Source: Burkholderiales bacterium (GTDB lineage: Bacteria; Pseudomonadota; Gammaproteobacteria; Burkholderiales; UBA11063). Taken from it: a stretch of DNA of 64,000 bases. Below the pieces are notes generated by a model. That model was not told the DNA's origin. It saw only the letters and a list, made by a program, of their open reading frames with translations, and made no database searches. The position numbers and the translations under genes are program-made. Where the stretch lies: contig JAJFBE010000002.1 of the NCBI GenBank assembly GCA_020697255.1, positions 310,001 to 374,000 of the forward strand, read 5' to 3'. Below, in pieces: positions 37,903 through 43,629 of this stretch (position 1 is the stretch's first letter; each line of letters begins with the position of its first letter).

Positions 37903-38991
37903 TTAATACCAGCCAGGAGGGATAGCTGCTACATAACCATTAAGTCCGGCTACCCCAGGCATTTGGTAAACACCTAACAGAAAGTTTTTATACACCGTGT
38001 CTGCAGTCGTAGTAGTAGAACCAGGATACCAAACATTAAACCACGTGCCACTATTGAAACCCCCAGCCGCAGTACGTTGTATATTTACAAAAGCGGTATA
38101 TATAACCCCGGATTGCGCACCTGAAGCTGCAAGATTATACCCACCATGCTCATCACTGGTAATACCTTCAAAATGCGTTATTATAGCAGGCTGGTTATTA
38201 AAAGTATAAGGTGTCCAATTGCTAAAGGCTTGTGTACTAGAATCATAATCTACAATAAAACCATTAGCTGCCTGGTCAGTTGCCTGACCAAACCCACCCA
38301 CTATAGTATAACTTGTGCCACCGTTATACCATATACCATAAGCAGATGTATACCTGACCGCATTTCCCGGATATACAAGAGCAGAATATGTATTTGTATT
38401 TATATTATAAATAAAACCATTTCCTGCAGTACTTGGTGTTTCATAATTCCCGACAACTAACCCACCCATGATACTATGAGGAATAGTGTTATTAACAGTC
38501 TGTCCATTTGCAAGAGATGGCGGTATTGTTAATGTTGTCCACGAAATGCCATCATCCGGAATCGGACCATTATATAAGAAACCAAAATTATGGGTTGACC
38601 CGGTTTGGGCTGTCACATAAGAACCTACCAACATTACATTATTATTGTTTCCATTATCAGCACTATAGACATTTGTACCGGCATTGGTTGCACTACTGCT
38701 ACTAGGGTAATTATATACAGAGTAAGTTCCGCCGCCACCTATTGGACCTACATATAAAGTACCATTATTTTGTCCATTGGCTGAATAGCTGCCAGTGATA
38801 TAAACATTTGAACTCGTGCCTACCTGACGTATTCCGGTTAAACCAGTTGAACCACCGGTAGGCAATGCTCCGCTGTAATTTAGGGTTTGATATTGTATAC
38901 TTGCAGTATTTGACGACCCGCTACCAGTACTACAAGAAATAATTGTCGCTGACAATGCTGATAAAACTAAGCAAACTTTTGAAGTTTTCAT
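37903..38991 (-). CDS. Repeat-containing lipoprotein of unknown function
   Basis: Unrecognised family. The signal peptide ends in a lipobox-like TIISC, so the mature protein is probably a lipoprotein starting at C20. The rest is rich in N, G, S, T and Y and contains five to six degenerate repeats of about 45 residues with the pattern V-x-G-x-Y ... NGFIYN ... YPG (for example GLVVGNYETPSTAGNGFIYN and YTIVGGFGQATDQAANGFIV). Such spacing suggests a beta-propeller or similar surface fold. The gene is monocistronic, with a candidate promoter at 39083 and a terminator at 37870. Confidence 0.75.
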   Translation of the reverse strand: MKTSKVCLVLSALSATIISCSTGSGSSNTASIQYQTLNYSGALPTGGSTGLTGIRQVGTSSNVYITGSYSANGQNNGTLYVGPIGGGGTYSVYNYPSSSSATNAGTNVYSADNGNNNNVMLVGSYVTAQTGSTHNFGFLYNGPIPDDGISWTTLTIPPSLANGQTVNNTIPHSIMGGLVVGNYETPSTAGNGFIYNINTNTYSALVYPGNAVRYTSAYGIWYNGGTSYTIVGGFGQATDQAANGFIVDYDSSTQAFSNWTPYTFNNQPAIITHFEGITSDEHGGYNLAASGAQSGVIYTAFVNIQRTAAGGFNSGTWFNVWYPGSTTTTADTVYKNFLLGVYQMPGVAGLNGYVAAIPPGWY

Positions 38992-39082
38992 ATATTTACC
39001 CTTAAGAATAATTAAATTTAAAATAAGCTCTTTTTAATATGAACTCATATTAAGATTTAATCAAACCAGCTGCGCCGGGCAG

Positions 39083-39091
39083 ATTATAGCA
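39083..39091 (-). promoter_or_regulatory. Extended -10 promoter of the repeat lipoprotein gene
   Basis: On the minus strand TGCTATAAT, identical to the pabA element, predicts a start near 39076 and a leader of about 85 nt ending in AAGGG before the ATG. It lies between the structured elements and the gene, so those elements are outside this leader. Confidence 0.55.
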
Positions 39092-39110
39092 TATACATAA
39101 ACTATATATA

Positions 39111-39294
39111 AATATGCTTCCAAATTTAGTAATATAATTTTTTTTACCAGTATGGTTTAATATCTACCTGAGCATTCATTTATATTTAAATGATTATATC
39201 CGTGAGGGCTTGTTTCCAATAAAGCATGGCTTACCGTGCTTTATAGAATGTCATTATTTTATTAGTGATAAAAACCCTCACGAATATAATTATC
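39111..39294 (+). ncRNA. Structured element copy 1, candidate small RNA
   Basis: No coding frame. From 39193 the sequence folds into three stems. P1 is 39193-39208 with 39275-39290 (16 positions, one mismatch). P2 is 39219-39229 with 39234-39244 (11 pairs, loop CTTA). P3 is 39251-39256 with 39263-39268. A promoter-like TATGGTTTAATAT (extended -10 TGGTTTAAT at 39153-39161) precedes it and is identical in copy 2. Wobble pairs 39227/39236, 39254/39265 and 39250/39269 are G-U on the plus strand, which suggests a plus-strand RNA. No clear U-tract terminator follows P1. It could instead be a mobile or protein-binding DNA repeat. Confidence 0.5.
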
Positions 39295-39317
39295 ATGTAT
39301 AAGATCACTGTTTTTAA

Positions 39318-39500
39318 AAATATACCTCCAGATTTAGTAGTTTAATTTTTCTTCTAAATATGGTTTAATATTTACCTGAGGACGCTATTTGAGTGATTAT
39401 ATCCGTGAAGGCTTGCTTCTCCTAAAGCATGTTTAACGTGTTTTACTGAATGTCATTATTTTTTGTAGTGACCAAAAACCTTCACGAATGTAATTACTCT
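39318..39500 (+). ncRNA. Structured element copy 2, candidate small RNA
   Basis: Tandem, diverged copy of the preceding element. P1 is 39396-39411 with 39479-39494, P2 is 39423-39431 with 39437-39445, and P3 is 39452-39458 with 39466-39472. Relative to copy 1, one P1 pair changes from G-C (39206/39277) to A-T (39409/39481). Another becomes T-G (39400/39490), a P2 pair becomes G-T (39427/39441), and the outer P3 pair changes from G-T to G-C. The helices thus survive sequence change. The upstream block around TATGGTTTAATAT is identical. Tandem sibling small RNAs are known in Neisseria; no homology is claimed. Confidence 0.5.
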
Positions 39501-39606
39501 ATAGACTATATGCCAAATAGGACTATTATTTCCCAGATACAATATCCGCTACAGCCTCACCAATTGATTCCAATACTAGGCAAAACTTTCGGTATACTTA
39601 TTAGAT

Positions 39607-39963
39607 TTAGTTAACTCTTACTTTAGTTAATTCAGCAATTTCAAGTTCTTTTGTCGGCGCCATGGTAGATCTATATAAAACAAATGGTACAGCTGTTGCA
39701 AATACTATACTATAAACAATTGTGCCAGTTAAATTATTAAAATAAAGGTCAAAAATATAGCTTGCAACTATATGTATTATCATATTAATTATGAAGCCGG
39801 ATATCTGTTTTTTTCCAGCTCTTCGCCCCCATAATAAGAGAGCAAAAACCAATGACACTAATCCGTAAGGATCAAACATCGCTGCAATTACATAACCCCA
39901 TTTAGATATGCGATTGAGTTTTTTATTTTTCTCTATTTTATGTGTTAGTAGTACATTTTCCAT
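39607..39963 (-). CDS. Small membrane protein of unknown function
   Basis: Unrecognised 118-residue protein with about three or four hydrophobic helices (around residues 22-45, 54-72 and 78-97), and a basic N-terminus and linker (KKLNRISK, GRRAGKK). It probably sits in the inner membrane. The ribosome site is weak. The neighbours are the structured repeats downstream and a MerR regulator upstream, neither of which suggests a role. Confidence 0.55.
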   Translation of the reverse strand: MENVLLTHKIEKNKKLNRISKWGYVIAAMFDPYGLVSLVFALLLWGRRAGKKQISGFIINMIIHIVASYIFDLYFNNLTGTIVYSIVFATAVPFVLYRSTMAPTKELEIAELTKVRVN

Positions 39964-40051
39964 TAAGATATAACTTTTTTCATGATTAATTTTATGCTTT
40001 ATTATAGCACGAAAAAAACTTTAAAAATTATCCTTTATGGTTTAATTATAG

Positions 40052-40105
40052 CCCCCGGTCATACACATATGTGGAAAACCGGGAATGACAAAGGCATAGG
40101 TTTCC
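40052..40105. repeat. REP-like element with nested palindromes
   Basis: CCCGGT (40054-40059) and ACCGGG (40078-40083) enclose the palindrome CACATATGTG (40064-40073). The following GGGAATGACA gives TGTCATTCCC on the other strand, the REP-like core, and a second partial copy (TTTCCCGTC) follows. It lies between the small membrane protein and the first MerR gene. Confidence 0.45.
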
Positions 40106-40146
40106 CGTCAAACGAGGAATAACACAGATGCCAGAAACGATTAATG

Positions 40147-40902
40147 CTACTTTTGGCTATTAAACATTATACCAATAGCCTGGTTTAGAAAAAGAACTAT
40201 TTCTTTTTCATAGCCGGGAATAAATCCTTCCGGGATATCACCGGATTTCATTAAATTCCACATCTTGCCTTTTAGACCTTCATTGCCTTCGTACTGGCTA
40301 TTCGCACTATTCATAACAATGCGTGCTAATTCTTGTACCTGTGGATCTGAAGGTGGTAAATACATCAGCGATTTTGCATCCGCAAAGATTTTTTTCCAAA
40401 GAGCTGCATTTTCTTCATTGTTTTGGGTTGCTGTCATCTCACCAAAAAATGCCAAATCCGCATCCGTAAAATTGCGTTTTATCCAATCTTGATAAGCACT
40501 ATCTTGTTTCATTTTTAATACCTCTAAAATTTTAGCCATAACTTCCCAATTCGGCTCACCTTTGTCTGCCTTATACCAAGTTATGCTGTGATTAATTAAC
40601 ATTACGCTATCTTGCATTTTCTTTATACTTTCTTGTAATATTTTTGCTTGCAAATTCAACGAACTTAACCAATCAAATTTATTATCCTTTAATACAGTCT
40701 TAATCTGGTTTAGATTAAAACCAATATATTTAAGTATATTTATTTTTTGCAAAATAAGCATCTCATTTTTGGAGTAAAAACGGTAACCAACATCACTTTT
40801 ATGATGAGGTTTTAAAACATCTTGTTCATCATAATACTGTAATGTACGCACAGTAACACCAGTTAATTTACTGAAATTTTTTACAGTTAAATATTGTTCC
40901 AT
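40147..40902 (-). CDS. MerR-family regulator with TipAS-like domain
   Basis: The N-terminal winged helix-turn-helix (YLTVKNFSKLTGVTVRTLQYYD) and the coiled-coil dimerisation helix are typical of MerR proteins. The C-terminal half, rich in W and charged residues (AALWKKIFADAK, DPQVQELARIV), resembles the TipAS drug-binding domain of TipA, Mta and SkgA. I start at the ATG at 40902 (251 residues), seven nt after GGAGG-like sequence; the longer reading would include the promoter. The gene follows a beta-lactamase on the same strand and is probably autoregulated through the 40920-40950 promoter. Confidence 0.85.
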   Translation of the reverse strand: MEQYLTVKNFSKLTGVTVRTLQYYDEQDVLKPHHKSDVGYRFYSKNEMLILQKINILKYIGFNLNQIKTVLKDNKFDWLSSLNLQAKILQESIKKMQDSVMLINHSITWYKADKGEPNWEVMAKILEVLKMKQDSAYQDWIKRNFTDADLAFFGEMTATQNNEENAALWKKIFADAKSLMYLPPSDPQVQELARIVMNSANSQYEGNEGLKGKMWNLMKSGDIPEGFIPGYEKEIVLFLNQAIGIMFNSQK

Positions 40903-40919
40903 TTTTCCTCCAGATAGAT

Positions 40920-40950
40920 AATGTAAATCATCACGTAACGTTAGAGTCAA
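40920..40950 (-). promoter_or_regulatory. MerR-type promoter/operator, 19-bp spacer
   Basis: Minus-strand -35 TTGACT (40950-40945), a 19-bp spacer containing CTAACGTTACGTGATG, and -10 TACATT (40925-40920). A 19-bp spacer with a central dyad is the hallmark of MerR-activated promoters. The start would fall about 12 nt before the merR codon, so autoregulation is likely. Confidence 0.8.
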
Positions 40951-40977
40951 GAGGTAATAATACTTTCCTAAAAATAA

Positions 40978-41898
40978 TCATTCATATAATTCTTTAAAAC
41001 AACTGCTGTGTTTGGCAAATTCATCAAAAATAATGCCAGTTGCAGAAGCCAGGATTTCTTCACGCCTTTTGGCATCTTTTTTGTTTTGTGCTGTATAAAT
41101 AGCTAGTACAACCGGCTTGCAGCCCGGTGCCCAGGCAATCCCAATGTCATTAGCAACCCCATAATCACCGCTCCCGGTCTTATCTGCAACCGCCCACAGC
41201 GGCGGTGTACCAGCACGAATGCGTTTACCACTGGTAACGCTATTTCTCATCCAGGTAACTAACAGTTTCTTATTTGGCTCCGATAAGACATTACCCAGCA
41301 TTATTTTTTGTACACTAATTGCCATATCTTTTGGCGTAGCAGTATCCCGCTCATCTTTTGGGTTTGAGTTTAACTCCCCTTCGTAATGCTCTATATTAAA
41401 TGACTTATTACCAATTGAATTAGCAAAGTTTGTTACAAATTTTGGGCCGCCAAATCTTTTCATAATCAGGTTCATAGCTGGATTGTCTGTATACGTTACA
41501 GAAGCCTCCCCCATTGCTTCAAGCGTCATACCCTGATTTAAATATTTTCCACTAACTGGATGCCAATACACCAAATCTTTTTTTGTATAATGAATATTTT
41601 CCTGGAGCAATGCGGGATTGCTTTCGCTTTGTTTTAACAAAGCAGCAACACCCATCATTTTAAGTGTGCTTTGTACCGGAAACTTTTCATTATCCCGATA
41701 GGCAATGACTTCATTATTATTGGTATTAATTGCATAAATACCAATTTTGCCATCAAAACTTGTTTCAAGCTTTGCCAGTTTTTCCCGGACAAGATTTGGC
41801 CTATCAGTGCTGACTGTAGGTAAGTTGGCAGCATTAGTAAAAAATACTGCAAAAATAATTGTGGTTAAAAATAATTTTCTAATTATGGAAGACTTCAT
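40978..41898 (-). CDS. Class A beta-lactamase
   Basis: Periplasmic serine beta-lactamase of 306 residues with a signal peptide (MKSSIIRKLFLTTIIFAV...). Catalytic motifs: S77-T-L-K80 (Ambler S70xxK), E173-G-E-L-N177 (E166xxLN) in the omega loop followed by DERDTATP, and K240-T-G242 (KTG). The SDN loop reads T137-D-N139, replacing the usual serine at Ambler 130 by threonine. I chose the ATG at 41898 because the signal peptide starts there. The enzyme sits in an accessory region beside a drug-sensing-type MerR regulator. The hydrolysis profile cannot be predicted. Confidence 0.88.
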   Translation of the reverse strand: MKSSIIRKLFLTTIIFAVFFTNAANLPTVSTDRPNLVREKLAKLETSFDGKIGIYAINTNNNEVIAYRDNEKFPVQSTLKMMGVAALLKQSESNPALLQENIHYTKKDLVYWHPVSGKYLNQGMTLEAMGEASVTYTDNPAMNLIMKRFGGPKFVTNFANSIGNKSFNIEHYEGELNSNPKDERDTATPKDMAISVQKIMLGNVLSEPNKKLLVTWMRNSVTSGKRIRAGTPPLWAVADKTGSGDYGVANDIGIAWAPGCKPVVLAIYTAQNKKDAKRREEILASATGIIFDEFAKHSSCFKELYE

Positions 41899-41937
41899 AT
41901 ATATTTCTTTTGAAAAATAAGTAACTTGTTCAGCTAT

Positions 41938-42000
41938 AAAATGGCAATTGAGTTGCCATTTTTGCTGGAAATTTGGCATTAACGTTGCCGTTTTTCTAAT
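41938..42000. repeat. 63-bp palindromic repeat, copy 1
   Basis: About 90% identical to 46999-47060. It contains a hairpin AAAATGGCAA/TTGCCATTTT (41938-41947 with 41953-41962, loop TTGAG), then a second weaker one around TTTGGCATTAACGTTGCC. It lies about 40 bp upstream of the beta-lactamase start; in that direction the first hairpin is followed by TTTTA, so it resembles a terminator or attenuator. Confidence 0.75.
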
Positions 42001-42009
42001 ATTGGCAGT

Positions 42010-42171
42010 TTATGCTGCTTTACATTCAATTTGGAAATTAGTAGCTTTCACTAACGGCTTGCTTGTATTATACCGCATACCTATGTCAAAGCGAGATGTA
42101 TATACTTGAACTATTTTCTTACAGCGCGAATGATAGGTTTTCTTAAACCAAAAATCATCATCAGTAGTTAT
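42010..42171 (-). pseudogene. Start-less open fragment, possible gene remnant
   Basis: A 53-codon open frame bounded by stops and lacking a plausible start. It reads DDDFWFKKTYHSR ... VYTSRFDIGMRYNTSK ... NFQIECKAA with an amino-acid mix like a real protein C-terminus. It ends 10 bp from repeat copy 1. I do not recognise the family. The remaining bases to 42365 show no gene. Confidence 0.25.
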
Positions 42172-42365
42172 TTAAGCAGCAATTATTTCCGTGGATAATC
42201 TCACGGTATTAAAATTGTATAAAATTAAAATTAATTTGTGTATAATCTAGCGATCTTAAAAATAAAATATCATTTATCCAATAAAAATTCAAAAAATATC
42301 TAAAAGTATATCGCTTATGAAGCAACCTAAAAGGTTACGACTACCAAAATATTTTAAAATAGCGC

Positions 42366-42396
42366 TTGACTCTCAAGTTGCTTGATACTTTACAAT
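42366..42396 (+). promoter_or_regulatory. MerR-type promoter/operator, 19-bp spacer (second regulator)
   Basis: TTGACT (42366-42371), a 19-bp spacer with the dyad TCAAGTTGCTTGA, and TACAAT (42391-42396). The arrangement matches promoters twisted open by MerR/TipA-type activators. It lies 38 bp before the start of the adjacent merR gene. Confidence 0.82.
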
Positions 42397-42434
42397 TCTG
42401 TATTGTGAACTATGATGCTATTTGGAGCAAATTT

Positions 42435-43196
42435 ATGAAATATACAGTAAACAAATTATCTAAGCTCTCAGGAGTTAGTATCAGTGCCATTCGTTTCTAT
42501 GATGAAATTGGATTATTAAAACCAACATGTCGTGGGGAAAATGGATATAGATATTATGAACAGGAGCAACTCTTTTTGTTACAACAGATTCTTTTTTTCA
42601 GAGAATTAGGATTTCAATTAAGCGATATACAAAAAATCATTGGAAGTAATGATTTTGATAAAGTTGCAGCTCTTGGTTCACACAAGAGAGTACTGCTCCA
42701 AAATATTAAACGTACTAAGGAGTTAGTAAATACAATTAATAAAACAATTTTATATTTAAAAGGAAAAACTACCATGAAAAATGAAGAGCTTTATTATGGA
42801 TTTAATTCAGAAAAACAGGCATCCTATGAAAAATACTTAATTGATATCAGTAAGGTCAGCCCAGATGTTATCTATGAAAGTAAGGAAAAGATTAAAAATT
42901 GGAAGAAAGCAGACTGGGATAGATGTCATAGTGAGGGTGATAAGTTAAACAAAGAATTTGCCGTTGCTATTGAAAATGATTTAGACCCAGCGTCAGAAAC
43001 AGTTCAACAACTTGTAAAAAGGCACTATGAGTGGATTAAAAATTTCTGGACTCCTACAAAACATACTTATATAGGACTAAGCAACTTGTATTCTGAGCAT
43101 GAAGACTTTAAGAAATTTTATGAGCGCTATAATTCACATATGATTGAGTTCTTAGTAAAAGCAATAAAAATATTTGCTGAAGAGAATCTATCGTAA
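42435..43196 (+). CDS. MerR-family regulator with TipAS domain
   Basis: The N-terminal DNA-binding domain begins MKYTVNKLSKLSGVSISAIRF, a canonical MerR helix-turn-helix. The linker helix follows, and a full TipAS domain starts near MKNEELYYGFNSEKQ and ends HMIEFLVKAIKIF, with the conserved tryptophans and HYEWIKNF. I use the ATG at 42435 behind TTTGGAG, giving 253 residues, because the upstream extension would translate the promoter itself. It is likely autoregulated and may control other genes in response to a drug or peptide. It is only distantly similar to the 40147 regulator. Confidence 0.88.
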   Translation: MKYTVNKLSKLSGVSISAIRFYDEIGLLKPTCRGENGYRYYEQEQLFLLQQILFFRELGFQLSDIQKIIGSNDFDKVAALGSHKRVLLQNIKRTKELVNTINKTILYLKGKTTMKNEELYYGFNSEKQASYEKYLIDISKVSPDVIYESKEKIKNWKKADWDRCHSEGDKLNKEFAVAIENDLDPASETVQQLVKRHYEWIKNFWTPTKHTYIGLSNLYSEHEDFKKFYERYNSHMIEFLVKAIKIFAEENLS

Positions 43197-43201
43197 CTTT
43201 T

Positions 43202-43236
43202 ATATGTTGGTTGGTTATCTATATCAACCAGCATAT
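43202..43236 (+). terminator. Hairpin after the second merR gene
   Basis: ATATGTTGGTTG (43202-43213) pairs with CAACCAGCATAT (43225-43236) with one T-G pair and an 11-nt loop. It starts six bases after the stop. The downstream T-run is weak (TTAAAG), so termination is plausible but not certain. Confidence 0.5.
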
Positions 43237-43378
43237 TTAAAGTAATAACTTTAATACAGGACAGATCTAGTTACCAGATCAGGCTTTTTCAACAGCTCCG
43301 GTCATTTGATAAGAAACATCGACCTACTACAAAAATTCAATATAACTAATATGGTATAATTCATATATAATATATTAA

Positions 43379-43561
43379 ATATTTGCTATCCCACTTTGAA
43401 TGAGTTAAACTCTTGTAAGATGATTTTGTTGTCATTATTAATTTCCTTTACAATTGCTGTCAAGCACTGTAAAGTTTACAACACCATCTTCTATCCTGTC
43501 TATACTAAATAATAATAGGCAAAGCCTTATTGAGTCCACTAGTCAAACTAGTGGGTTACCT
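43379..43561 (-). mobile_element. IS200-like insertion sequence, left-end remnant
   Basis: On the minus strand an ATG at 43435 opens a peptide starting MTTKSSYKSLTHSKWDSKY, which matches the start of IS200-type Y1 transposases as I know them (SLxHxKWxxKYH). It then breaks off after 19 codons into AT-rich DNA. Upstream, CTTTACA/TGTAAAG (43446-43452 with 43468-43474) with inner TGCT/AGCA folds over the AAAGGA ribosome site, the arrangement known for IS200 leaders. A perfect 8-bp hairpin, CCACTAGT CAA ACTAGTGG (43536-43554), could be the end palindrome. The rest of the element is missing. The remaining gap to 43629 shows no gene. Confidence 0.65.
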
Positions 43562-43629
43562 ATCAATAATTAATGTTATAATCGGAACATATGGTTCAAT
43601 TATAAATAACTATCAAAGGTATCTCAAAG

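Noticed and set aside
39193-39290. Hammerhead-type self-cleaving ribozyme, because of the three-stem junction
   Set aside because: The conserved core (CUGAUGA with GAAA at the junction) is absent on either strand.
39111-39500. Riboswitch or leader structure for the repeat lipoprotein gene
   Set aside because: The promoter-like TGCTATAAT at 39083 lies between the element and the gene, and the wobble pairs favour the opposite strand.
42366-42434. Upstream start for the second MerR regulator
   Set aside because: Those codons overlap the TTGACT-N19-TACAAT promoter; the ATG at 42435 has a ribosome site and the canonical MerR start.
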